A stretch of DNA of 64,000 nucleotides, from NCBI GenBank assembly GCA_039191605.1, contig JBCCXL010000002.1, positions 310,001-374,000 of the forward strand, written 5' to 3'. The stretch comes from JBCCXL01 sp039191605. Lineage in GTDB: Bacteria; Acidobacteriota; Thermoanaerobaculia; Multivoradales; JAHZIX01. Below are positions 16,554 through 25,048 of the stretch, piece after piece (the first letter of the stretch is position 1; the number at the start of each line of letters is the position of its first letter). The notes below the pieces were generated by a model. That model ran no database searches, was not told where the DNA came from, and worked only from the letters and a program-made list of their open reading frames with translations. Both the position numbers and the translations under genes were made by a program.

Positions 16554-18888
16554 GCCACTCAACCTTCGGAGCTGCAGTATCCGAAAGCGGAAACATCAGA
16601 GTAACAAAGTCGGAAGCATAGCCGGGTATACCTTGAGCTGATAGCCCAGACTTGTCGGACCTGAGAGCTCTGCACATCGAAATATTATGATTTAATGCCT
16701 GGCGGAGATATGGCATATTAACCCCACTTAGCATGTCTAAGCTTTTTTGAAGGGATTCCTCCATTTCCCTTACCGGTGTGACGTAAGCCAAGCGCATCAA
16801 GACAATACTATTCATCTCAACCTTAATCAGATCCAAGAGCAGTGTTCTAGGTATTCGTAATGAAGCCTTTCTCATGAAAGAAATGGCATGACCATACCTA
16901 CCCTTCGCAGCGTACCGCAAGCCTAGATTTACGAAGGCCTGATAAATTTCATTCGATCCAACAGCCGACATGTTCGAGATAGCTCGATCTAATACTCGTG
17001 CAGCATCGCCGAGAGCACCCATATTCAAGTACACGAGAGACTTGTTCGTGTCAACTGTCGCGCACTTGAAACGACTGCCACTTCGATTGAAGTAGGAACG
17101 AGCCCGCTGCAGATTCCTTAGTGAAACTTCTGAAGGGAACAATGTCACAGTATTTCTGAGTATGACCGCGACGGGTTCTGATAGCTCTGCACTATCCAAT
17201 GCTAAGGACGCTAGCTTCTTGGCCTCGTCAAATCTATCCAAAGCCATAAGAATGTTCAGGCGGTATATGGTCGCCCAAGGACCCATGGGAAGGCTACCTG
17301 AGAGCTGCAACGCATCTTCATACTGATAGAGCTGAGTAAGAAATTTGAACTCAAATAGAAGTAACTTATCTCCATCAACGCTGTCATGTCTCCTCAAGAA
17401 GCGGACAAGCTCTAATCCCTTGTCAAAAGATGAGTTCTTCTGCATTGCATCGAGAAGCTTTGAAAGAACTTCCTCTGGCAAGAGTGGGAGAATTTCGTAA
17501 ATATCTACCGCAAGGGTCGCCAAGTAGGCAAACTGCTCAACGCGATACTGGCTCCGGGCCAGCATTGATATATAGTGAAGGTTCCGCGCCAGTTCTTCGG
17601 CTGTTTGCAATCCTATGAGGCAATGCAAAAGATAGGTTTCACCATCTTTAACCTCGCCGCATTCCCAGGTCGCTATGAACTCGTCAACAAGCGAACGCCT
17701 CACTTCATTCTGTAGCTCCTCGTCGGCTTCTGCGAGCTCCCGTACCGCCTGGACGACTCGTTCATGCCCAGGCCTGATTAACTCTCCTTGTTCACTGTCG
17801 CTCAATTCTAAGTATTCACGGGATACTAGCTCAACTACAACCTCTTCGAGATCACCCCTCGATGCAGTAAACGCAACGCGACTGATCGCTCTCTTAGCAA
17901 GCTCCTTCCATACACCTCCATCCAATAGCGTTGCGACGATCAAGAACTGGCGATAGATCAAAGGCAATTTATCAATAGAGGTAATCAGTCCCTCCACAGC
18001 TATATCTTGTGACCCGGAAGAGAGTCCGATTGCTAAACGTCGTAAGCAGAATTCTAGATCTTTCGCAACTCCACCCGTCTTACTGAAAATGTCAGCTGCA
18101 ATCTGCGGAACAGCTTCTTCGTCTATATCCAGAGCACCAAATATGACCTCACCGGTCTCAGACTCTGAAAACGCATCGAGATCTATCGTAATGAGTTTTT
18201 CGAAACACCGCACAGGGAGATCTAGCTCAGACTCTCCCTCAATAGTTCGGTCTATGCATACAAGCCGTATATTACTTCCGACACGCTGAAGTATTGACTC
18301 CAGAGTTAAACGTGTCTCCAGATTTAGAAACTGTACATTGTCGATTGCAATCGCAACTGGGCGATTCTGAGAAACCCAATGGAGAAAAAGGCTAACCTCT
18401 GCCTCTAGCAACTCACTGCCAGCTTCCTCTGTAGATCCTAGCGCTGCTTCAACTGCCTTTTTTGCTCTAAATCCTGCAAATGCACCTAGCGCATGCGCTA
18501 GGGTTCTCAGAAAACCCATTCCTTCCCGTCGGCGGTCAGCATATTTCTTTTTGAAGTCCCCGTAAGATGCTCCGAGAGGGACGTTCGTAGGATAACCTTC
18601 TGTTGCCGCTCCGGAGACTAAAGAAATCGTCAGAAGGTTTGAGAGCAGCTGCGAGCTTCTGAACTCATCGTTCGATAAATCTATATAGAGGCAAAGAGGG
18701 TCTTTCTTAGCCTTTGCTACTTCTAGAGAAAGAACCTTCTTAATAAATGTCGTCTTTCCAGTTCCTGAGTCACCCCGGACTACCAAGGTAGACCCTGAGG
18801 CCCTGTATTCCGACAAGTTCAGAAAAGTTCTCGCCTGCCGAATTTCCGACTCTCTCCCGACAAACGGCAGGCTCAATCTTTCTGGCAT
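16522..18888 (-). CDS. STAND-like AAA ATPase with helical repeat C-terminus
   Basis: 788 residues, AT-rich. N-terminal AAA_16/NACHT-like NTPase: 'LPFVGRESEIRQA' box, Walker A GDSGTGKTT at 39-47, Walker B 'VAIAIDN' with D183, then a winged-helix-like region to about 390. The rest (about 400-780) is Leu/Ala-rich helical and resembles TPR or SEL1-type repeats ('AFVNLGLRYAAKGRYGHAISF'). No DNA-binding HTH and no effector domain are visible at either end, unlike MalT-type regulators or Avs proteins. I chose the ATG at 18888; a TTG three codons earlier is possible. The stop overlaps the convergent SHMT-like gene. A sensor or signalling role is inferred from architecture alone. Confidence 0.75.
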   Translation of the reverse strand: MPERLSLPFVGRESEIRQARTFLNLSEYRASGSTLVVRGDSGTGKTTFIKKVLSLEVAKAKKDPLCLYIDLSNDEFRSSQLLSNLLTISLVSGAATEGYPTNVPLGASYGDFKKKYADRRREGMGFLRTLAHALGAFAGFRAKKAVEAALGSTEEAGSELLEAEVSLFLHWVSQNRPVAIAIDNVQFLNLETRLTLESILQRVGSNIRLVCIDRTIEGESELDLPVRCFEKLITIDLDAFSESETGEVIFGALDIDEEAVPQIAADIFSKTGGVAKDLEFCLRRLAIGLSSGSQDIAVEGLITSIDKLPLIYRQFLIVATLLDGGVWKELAKRAISRVAFTASRGDLEEVVVELVSREYLELSDSEQGELIRPGHERVVQAVRELAEADEELQNEVRRSLVDEFIATWECGEVKDGETYLLHCLIGLQTAEELARNLHYISMLARSQYRVEQFAYLATLAVDIYEILPLLPEEVLSKLLDAMQKNSSFDKGLELVRFLRRHDSVDGDKLLLFEFKFLTQLYQYEDALQLSGSLPMGPWATIYRLNILMALDRFDEAKKLASLALDSAELSEPVAVILRNTVTLFPSEVSLRNLQRARSYFNRSGSRFKCATVDTNKSLVYLNMGALGDAARVLDRAISNMSAVGSNEIYQAFVNLGLRYAAKGRYGHAISFMRKASLRIPRTLLLDLIKVEMNSIVLMRLAYVTPVREMEESLQKSLDMLSGVNMPYLRQALNHNISMCRALRSDKSGLSAQGIPGYASDFVTLMFPLSDTAAPKVEWLTLLSVHWRY

Positions 18889-19128
18889 TATTGACAACTT
18901 CGCATTACGTCACAAAGAGCCGCAGCTGGCACAGGAGACGTATCGATGGTAGAAAGCTTTTTATTCTCGAAAATTTACGACGCAGTCACAGGTGGCAACT
19001 GTGGATAATTTCTAGTTATCCTAAGTCGATCCATCTATCCAGAGATCGGCTCAGTTGCATCTAATTTGAAACAGTCTTTTGCCCGTTGTAAGACAAGCCT
19101 ATAACTACTAGCGCAACCTGTCTACAAA

Positions 19129-20067
19129 TTATTTCACCAGCAGATTATTTGGATGAAATTTCTTCATGCTGCTGACCATCATACTGCTATCTATATGTGC
19201 GTATCTTTGCGTAGTAATAACAGATGAATGACCCAAGAACTCTTGAACTACCCTAAGATTGGCACCGCCGTTTAGAAGCAACGTTGCAACACTATGTCGA
19301 AACATATGTGGAGTCACGTGCCGAGAGAAACCAGCACGGGCTGTAATGCACGCGATGACATTTGAAACGCCCTGAGTCGACAGCGGTTTAGAGAAAGCGT
19401 TCAAGAGAAGAGCTGATGTCGAGGCGGGTATTGACCTGCGATGTCGTAGGTAGATGCTCAATGTGCTCTGGGAGCGTGAATCACAGAGTAAGGCTAGCCT
19501 TTCACGTGCTCCCTTCCCTTGTATTCGAAATGCTTTATTATGCTCCTGCCAATGGTCAAGCCTGATCGCAACCAACTCCCCAACTCGAATTCCTGTAGCG
19601 AACAGCAGCTCTAGAATAGCGAGGTTTCTTAGCGCAAGATATGGCTGAGCAGTAGATATAAGAGGCTCGTCCGGCAAAGGCCCAACCTCCTGCCGCGCCT
19701 GATTAAGAATACGCTGAACCTCCTCGGCGCTCAGCACCTTCGGTAGCTTCCGCTCTCGAGCTAGATCAAGCCTGACTAGGCGCATGGGCGAGAGATCTAG
19801 TTCACCGCGCCGCACCCAGTAATGGAAGAACACACGCAAGGTGGCAAATTTACGGCGAATCGATGCGGAGGCATACTGGTTCTCTTTCAGCCGGGCGGCC
19901 CATTCTTCGAGGATGTCGGGCGTAACGGCCTCTAGGGTCATCGCTTTGGGTAATGCGGCAACGAATTGCCTTAAGTCAGTTGTGTACGCGGCGACCGTCT
20001 TGGGGCTGCGATCACAGGTCGAGAAGTAACCCTGGAGGAAGAGGGGGACGGCGGCGTGGACTTCCAT
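19129..20067 (-). CDS. Tyrosine recombinase (XerC/XerD-like integrase)
   Basis: 312 residues from the ATG at 20067, chosen because a GAGG site lies just upstream; a TTG at 20106 would add 13 basic residues. SAM-like N-terminal core-binding domain (about 5-90) followed by the catalytic domain with all key residues: R161 (ATGIRVGEL), K185 (QGKGARER), H254 and R257 (TPHMFRHS), H280 (LGHSS) and the nucleophile Y289 (TTQRYAHI). Length and motifs fit XerC/D-type recombinases and small integrases. It lies at the right edge of an AT-rich island beside a duplicated gene end, so it is probably the enzyme that moved the island, though that is inference. Confidence 0.9.
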   Translation of the reverse strand: MEVHAAVPLFLQGYFSTCDRSPKTVAAYTTDLRQFVAALPKAMTLEAVTPDILEEWAARLKENQYASASIRRKFATLRVFFHYWVRRGELDLSPMRLVRLDLARERKLPKVLSAEEVQRILNQARQEVGPLPDEPLISTAQPYLALRNLAILELLFATGIRVGELVAIRLDHWQEHNKAFRIQGKGARERLALLCDSRSQSTLSIYLRHRRSIPASTSALLLNAFSKPLSTQGVSNVIACITARAGFSRHVTPHMFRHSVATLLLNGGANLRVVQEFLGHSSVITTQRYAHIDSSMMVSSMKKFHPNNLLVK

Positions 20068-20146
20068 ACCTTTACCTCGCTTGAATCTGCTTGTGCTTTT
20101 CGGCAATTAATGGGCTCAAGAGAGTAGCAATAGACACTTAATCCTT

Positions 20147-20179
20147 GAAAAAGTCGTCAAAGTGCATAGAAAAAGTCGT
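20147..20179. repeat. Direct repeat upstream of the recombinase
   Basis: GAAAAAGTCGT occurs at 20147-20157 and 20169-20179, 22 bases apart, about two helical turns. It lies between the recombinase start and the metalloprotease terminator. It could be an arm-type binding site, a regulator site, or part of the recombinase promoter. Confidence 0.6.
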
Positions 20180-20189
20180 ATAGCCAGAC

Positions 20190-20229
20190 AAAGAAAACCC
20201 CGCCACCGGGCATAGAGCCCGAGGCGGGG
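20190..20229 (-). terminator. Rho-independent terminator of the metalloprotease gene
   Basis: Read on the minus strand: a GC stem (CCCCGCC.CGGGC with its complement, 20198-20229) followed by TTTTCTTT. It lies 55 bases after the stop at 20285. A decayed homologue is at about 14763-14797. Confidence 0.85.
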
Positions 20230-20539
20230 AAACGTATCGTAGGGGATGGTTAGCAAAGGAGAGGAAGCAGCAGCCCCTCTCGGCTCAGCAGCCGCGCTGG
20301 GTCTTTCCGAAGCTGAACTCCTTGAGCTGCGGGTCGACGTCATAGGTCATGCCGCCGACGAGGACGCCGTTGACGAAGGAGTGGACTTCGATCCACCGCT
20401 GGTCGGGAGCGTCGGGGATGTCCTGAGGCTCGAAGTCCTTGCCGGGCACGAGCTCCAGCTGGATCTCCCTCGCGGCGCGGGCCTTGAGGCGGAAGGTGTT
20501 GTCGTCGTTGAGGCCCGGGAAGCGCAGTCGCCAGCCGCG
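20191..20539. repeat. Right direct repeat (copy in the intact metalloprotease gene)
   Basis: Counterpart of 14759-15111. It includes the terminator and the last ~85 codons of the metalloprotease. The two copies bracket the AT-rich island in direct orientation, about 5.4 kb apart start to start. Confidence 0.85.
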
Positions 20540-23008
20540 CTCTTCCAGCCACTTCGGCAGCACGGGGACCACCTTGCCGACGCCGGGGCCCCGCAGCGGA
20601 TTGCGGAAGCGGAAGCGCTGCTGATTGAAGCCCTCCAGGAGAAGTCCCCCTCCCCCGCCGCCGGGCACCGGAGCGACGTTGCGCTGACCGATGTTGTTGT
20701 CGAAGGGCACGAAGCGGTTGTGGGCGATGGAGGTGGTGACGGTGGTGTCGTTGGCGAGGTCGCCGGTGGCGGAGGCAATGGCCAGCAGGCATTCATGGCC
20801 GACGGTGGTGGGGGTCCACTCGAAGGGTCCGACGACGGTGGAGCTACCGGAAGGGATATCCGCGCCGGTGGCGGTGGCGGTGGTCATCGGCTGCCAGTCG
20901 CTGGGCCACACCAGGCCAGTGCCGGGGACGCAGGTATAGGCGTCCACGGAAACGTTGGTCGCCGTCTGGGTGCCGCGGTTGCTCACCCGCACGTAGACGT
21001 AATTGGTCTGCCCCACTACCGGCGGCTCGTGGGTCAGGCCGCCGTCCGCCGCCAGGCGATTCCAGATGTCCTGACTGCTCCAGAAGTTCCGCAGATACTC
21101 GTAGGTCCCCGCGCGACCGTCGTCGATATAGACGTCCACATCCGGCGGATCGCCGGCGGTGACCACCGGCGTCGGGGCCCCGGCAGGCTGGTAGAGCCCC
21201 TGCTCCTCGAAGGCCCAGCGCACCACCTTATGAAGGGCGCCGCGGGAGACGCCGCTGTAGTCGTTGGCGAGGTCGTAGTCCATCAGCGCGGTAGCGAAGC
21301 CATCGGGGTTGGAGGGGTTGGTCGCCGAGGTGAGGGTGCCGATAGCGCCGATGATCAGGAAGGCGGCGTGTTTGGCGGCCAGCTCCCGAGTACTCTGGTC
21401 GGTAGCGTCGCCGCCGATGGAGCGATAGAGGCGAAAGAGGGTGGTGGCGAGAATGGACTCACTGCTGTAGCCCCCGACATCGTTGGTGCCACCCCAGGCC
21501 CAGCCGGCGGTGACGTCACGATCGTGGCGACGACCGATGAGAGGAACGAAGGGGAAAGTCTCGAAACGATCCGGAGATTCCGCCTCCCAATCGCCGAGAA
21601 TCACCCCCAGAGCATCACCGGCGGAGTGGGCGAAGCCGAAGTTGAAGCCATTGACGTGGTCCAGCAGCAGGCCGTGGCAGATCTCGTGCCACACCACCCG
21701 CTTGTCGGCAGCGATCCCCACCGGGCAGGTCGCCTCCGCGAGGTTGAAGCCAAAGCCGCCGGAGCCATTGAAGCCGGTGTTGGCGTAGGCTCGGGCGTTG
21801 ACCGTACCCAGAGAGGCATCGCGGTGATCGGTGGTCAACGGGAAGGTCGTGCCGCCCATGTAGGTATTGACGCTGATCCCCGGCAAAGCGTCGATGAATC
21901 GGAAGCAGTCGTCGCAATGCCAATAGGCGTTCACCGCGGCAAAGTCATCGCTGTCGGCGTCATAGAGGAAGTCCGTTCCCGAAGGCTCGGTGGGGGGAGC
22001 CACCACCGGCGAGCTCTGCTCCCCGAGGGTGATGTAGGTTCCGTCGAGCTCCTGGTCATTGCCCGGAGCCGGGGTGCTGAGGCCCAGCAGGGTCACCGTC
22101 TCCCGCAGGGGATTGAGCACCGTGGTGACGTCGGAGCAGGCGCCGACGGTGGCATCTTTGGCCAGAGACTCGGGATCGTGGCGGAAGATCTGCCCGTCGA
22201 TGGAATCGACTCCGGGCCGCAGATAGAGGAACTCTCCGGTGGCGGCGTGAAGCAGCGCCCGCCAGTGAAGGCGCGGCCAGGGTCCGATGCTCAGGGTGAA
22301 GAAAACCTCGGTAGCCACCACGTCCTCTCCCCGAGCCACCGCCTTCGGCACCGCTCCCACCAGGTAAAGAGATTCGCGCCCGGGCTCGATCTCCTGCTGG
22401 CCATTGAGGTCCAGGTTCAGCAAATCCTCCAGCGTCAGCTCGTGGTGGAAAAGGTCGTGGGGATCGTAGCGGTAGATCACCGAGCGCGCCGACGAGATCC
22501 CCAGCAGCTTGCCGCGGCCGCGGCGGGCGGCCTTCTGCAGCCATTCCACCAGCGTTTCCCGCTGGTCGGGATCGAAGGGTCGCTCCGCATCGAGGTCACT
22601 CACCTTCAGATCGTGGCGGAAGGAGCTCGCGGCGCTGGTCACTTGTCCCTCGGGCTCCCGAAGGGTGACTCCCACCCCGCAATTCCACACCGGCAGGCCG
22701 GCGAAGGTCTGGCCGAAGGCCACCACGCGGCTGTTGCCGATGAGCTTCTCCTCGCTGAAGCGCAGGCGATCGCCCTCCTGCACAAGCTCATTCGGGTCGA
22801 CGGCCTGGTCGAGGGTCGAGAGAACTTCCTTGGAGAAGCCAAAAATCTTCGCGGTGTCCTGGAGATAGGCGGCCGCCAACTGGCGGCCGGTGAAGGAGTC
22901 AGCAGCGGCCTGGTCCGGCCGATAGGGCTCTTGAGGGTGACGGAGCTGGCGAGTCTCGCCACCGGCGTCGCGACGGATATGTACGTTGGGAGTCAGATCA
23001 AAAGACAT
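20285..23008 (-). CDS. HEXXH zinc metalloprotease with propeptide-like and CARDB-like regions
   Basis: 907 residues. The N-terminal ~200 residues resemble an FTP-type (fungalysin/thermolysin) propeptide; the central domain carries the zinc motif HEICH at residues 441-445, followed by 'NFGFAHSAGDALGVILGD', where the third ligand is expected. After about residue 615 there is an immunoglobulin-like CARDB-type domain ('YVYVRVSNRGTQTATNVSV') and a C-terminal tail. Thermolysin-like and M36-like peptidases are the closest families I recognise. Oddly, no classical signal peptide is seen at the chosen ATG, which has AGGAG 12 bases upstream. The 3' end has been copied to 14858-15111. Confidence 0.8.
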   Translation of the reverse strand: MSFDLTPNVHIRRDAGGETRQLRHPQEPYRPDQAAADSFTGRQLAAAYLQDTAKIFGFSKEVLSTLDQAVDPNELVQEGDRLRFSEEKLIGNSRVVAFGQTFAGLPVWNCGVGVTLREPEGQVTSAASSFRHDLKVSDLDAERPFDPDQRETLVEWLQKAARRGRGKLLGISSARSVIYRYDPHDLFHHELTLEDLLNLDLNGQQEIEPGRESLYLVGAVPKAVARGEDVVATEVFFTLSIGPWPRLHWRALLHAATGEFLYLRPGVDSIDGQIFRHDPESLAKDATVGACSDVTTVLNPLRETVTLLGLSTPAPGNDQELDGTYITLGEQSSPVVAPPTEPSGTDFLYDADSDDFAAVNAYWHCDDCFRFIDALPGISVNTYMGGTTFPLTTDHRDASLGTVNARAYANTGFNGSGGFGFNLAEATCPVGIAADKRVVWHEICHGLLLDHVNGFNFGFAHSAGDALGVILGDWEAESPDRFETFPFVPLIGRRHDRDVTAGWAWGGTNDVGGYSSESILATTLFRLYRSIGGDATDQSTRELAAKHAAFLIIGAIGTLTSATNPSNPDGFATALMDYDLANDYSGVSRGALHKVVRWAFEEQGLYQPAGAPTPVVTAGDPPDVDVYIDDGRAGTYEYLRNFWSSQDIWNRLAADGGLTHEPPVVGQTNYVYVRVSNRGTQTATNVSVDAYTCVPGTGLVWPSDWQPMTTATATGADIPSGSSTVVGPFEWTPTTVGHECLLAIASATGDLANDTTVTTSIAHNRFVPFDNNIGQRNVAPVPGGGGGGLLLEGFNQQRFRFRNPLRGPGVGKVVPVLPKWLEERGWRLRFPGLNDDNTFRLKARAAREIQLELVPGKDFEPQDIPDAPDQRWIEVHSFVNGVLVGGMTYDVDPQLKEFSFGKTQRGC

Positions 23009-23312
23009 CAGGAGGGTCTCCTAGCGTGAGGCTCAAGACAGTTCATGGGGGGCGGCCCTGCCGGCCAAGGCGGGGCTTTGCGAGGACAGCACCATGACTT
23101 CGCAATGTCGATGCCATGGAGATCCTGGCGTGCCGCCGAAGCGCGAAACCCCCGGAAACACTCGCTCAAATCGCCCCGGCTCCCACAGGTCATGCTCCCG
23201 GCACGGCCGCCTCCTGCCGCTAACGTGGGCATTTCACCACCTCGAATCGCCAACATCGTGGGCACCCTGTTCTATTGGAAATCATCATTGCGAAAAAAAG
23301 AACGATACTTAA

Positions 23313-23342
23313 TTGACAATACTGTGTGTCACACACTATTAT
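23313..23342 (+). promoter_or_regulatory. Promoter with palindromic operator for padR-HAAS operon
   Basis: TTGACA (23313-23318) and TATTAT (23337-23342) are separated by 18 bases, a good sigma-70 pattern. The spacer contains the inverted repeat TGTGTG-T-CACACA (23323-23335). PadR regulators bind dyads overlapping their own promoters, so autoregulation is likely. The start codon is about 115 bases downstream. The rest of the gap 23009-23456 shows nothing clear. Confidence 0.65.
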
Positions 23343-23456
23343 GTATTCATGAAACGGGGTGACCCGGATGCTCAACACCTGAGCTCCAACATCACGGCTA
23401 AGACACCACAGCCACAGCCCCAACGCTAGAAACCCAACCCGCCAGAAGGAGCCTCG

Positions 23457-23831
23457 ATGCCTAGCTCCAGCCCCAGTCCGCCGCTACCGGACGCCAACTC
23501 CCCCGAAGCCAAGCTGATCCTCGAGCTTCGCCGCGGCTGCCTGGTGCTCGCCACTCTCAGCCAGCTGAAATCGCCCCAATACGGCTACTCCCTGCTCCAA
23601 GAGCTCGCCCAGCAAGGGCTCGAGGTCGAGCAGGGAACTCTCTACCCCCTGCTCCGTCGCCTCGCCAAGCAGGGCCTGTTGAGCGATGAGTGGCTGGTCG
23701 AGGGTCCGCGGCCTCGCAAGTACTACCGACTCAACGACGAGGGGCATCGGGTCCTCGCTTCCCTCACCAATCATTGGCAAGAAATCGTCCAGGTCATGGA
23801 AGGCCTGCTGGCCGACCCTGCAGGAGATTGA
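23457..23831 (+). CDS. PadR family transcriptional regulator
   Basis: 124 residues. Winged-helix PadR signature: 'RRGCLVLATLSQL', 'YGYSLLQEL', 'VEQGTLYPLLRRLAKQGLL', 'RPRKYYRLNDEG'. This is the short subfamily 2 type with a small C-terminal helix for dimerisation. An AGAAGGAG site precedes the ATG. It is followed after 4 bases by the HAAS-domain gene, a pairing typical of PadR regulators with membrane sensor or effector proteins in Acidobacteriota and Firmicutes. It should bind the palindrome within its promoter at 23323-23335. Confidence 0.92.
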   Translation: MPSSSPSPPLPDANSPEAKLILELRRGCLVLATLSQLKSPQYGYSLLQELAQQGLEVEQGTLYPLLRRLAKQGLLSDEWLVEGPRPRKYYRLNDEGHRVLASLTNHWQEIVQVMEGLLADPAGD

Positions 23832-23835
23832 AGAA

Positions 23836-24873
23836 ATGGAATTGATAGAACGCTACCTCTACGACGTCGGTCGTCGTCTTCCCGCCAAGCAGCGCCAGGA
23901 AGTGGTGGACGAGCTGCGCACCTCGATCTACGACGCCCTCGAAGATGCCCACGAAAGCGAAGGGATCTCTCGACCAGCGGCGCAAGGCTTCAACGAGGAG
24001 CTAGTCGTCGGCGAATTGCAGGGCCTGGGCTCTCCCCAGGAGGTCGCCGCCTCCTACTTCCCTCAATCCCGATACCTCATTGGGCCGCAGCATTACGACC
24101 AATTTCGCCAGACCGTCACCTGGGTCTTCTCCAGCCTCGGAGCCGTCTTCTTCGTGCTCTTCTGCATCACCCTATGGGCCCAGCCCCTAGAGCCGGGGCA
24201 GTTCGCCGGCCGCCTCGCCGGCTGGGGATGGGAGCTGCTGGATACCTCGATCTTCGTCTTCGCGCTGCTGGTCCTCATCTTCGCCGCGATTCAGCGCCTG
24301 GAGTGGGATGAAGATTCGGCGCCGGAATCGGCGGCGTTTGAAGGCAAGGCCTTGTGGGATCCGCGGGATCTGCCCGCCATCGGCGATCTAGAGGAAGTCA
24401 ACCGCTTCGGTGCCATCACCTCCGCCGTGGCCGACTTGGTCCTCTTGGGCCTCCTCGCTCGCTTGGTCTATCAGCTGCCGGAGCTGATCCCAGAATCCCT
24501 CTCCACTCTCGCCAGCTCCACCCTCCTTACCCCGCTACCGTGGCTCGTCGCCGCCCTCGGCCTCGGCTTCCTATTCCACCTGGTGCTGGCGCTCCGAGGG
24601 AAATGGCATCGCGGCCTTCGCCTCGCTCACCTCGCCGTCGATCTCGTCGCCCTCTACGCCCTCTGGCAGGTGGTCCAGGGCTTCCTCGCCCACAGCGGCG
24701 ATCTCGCCGCCGTGGGCTTCTCCGAGAACGCCATTCGCGTAGCCAACGGCAACGCCTGGATGGTCTTGGTGATCTTCTCCGCCATCCTGGTGTGGGAGAA
24801 CGTGAAGCACCTGCGCTATCTCTTCGGCGGCGCTCCGGCCAAGGGAAGCAGCGTGCAGGTCGCGGGGTCCTGA
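23836..24873 (+). CDS. HAAS-domain multi-pass membrane protein
   Basis: 345 residues. The N-terminal ~80 residues form a HAAS (DUF1700-like) cytoplasmic domain: 'IERYLYDVGRRLPAKQRQEVVDELRTSI...LGSPQEVAASY'. Five to six hydrophobic segments follow. The ATG at 23836 is chosen because it lies 4 bases after the padR stop and begins exactly at the HAAS domain; an upstream in-frame start at 23686 would lie inside padR. It is co-transcribed with padR, and the HAAS domain is known as a partner module of PadR regulators, so it probably senses a membrane or ligand signal (inference). Confidence 0.85.
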   Translation: MELIERYLYDVGRRLPAKQRQEVVDELRTSIYDALEDAHESEGISRPAAQGFNEELVVGELQGLGSPQEVAASYFPQSRYLIGPQHYDQFRQTVTWVFSSLGAVFFVLFCITLWAQPLEPGQFAGRLAGWGWELLDTSIFVFALLVLIFAAIQRLEWDEDSAPESAAFEGKALWDPRDLPAIGDLEEVNRFGAITSAVADLVLLGLLARLVYQLPELIPESLSTLASSTLLTPLPWLVAALGLGFLFHLVLALRGKWHRGLRLAHLAVDLVALYALWQVVQGFLAHSGDLAAVGFSENAIRVANGNAWMVLVIFSAILVWENVKHLRYLFGGAPAKGSSVQVAGS

Positions 24874-24931
24874 GGCGGCACACCGCGCGCGCCCCCGGCG
24901 CAATTTCTCACCGCGGGCTGCGCTTTCTTAT

Positions 24932-24966
24932 CGCGGGCGATGCCTCCCCCCAGGGCGTCGCCCGCG
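24932..24966. terminator. Long GC hairpin after the HAAS gene
   Basis: A 13-pair stem with one wobble (CGCGGGCGATGCC / GGCGTCGCCCGCG) and a 9-base loop. It has no T-tract on the plus strand. It may end the padR operon or shape the leader of the next gene. Confidence 0.4.
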
Positions 24967-25048
24967 GTAGTACACTGGGCCCTGCCGCTGGGCCCCACCT
25001 CTGAATCCAGCGGCATGCCCACCCGTCCACTCCCTGGAGAAGAAGTCT

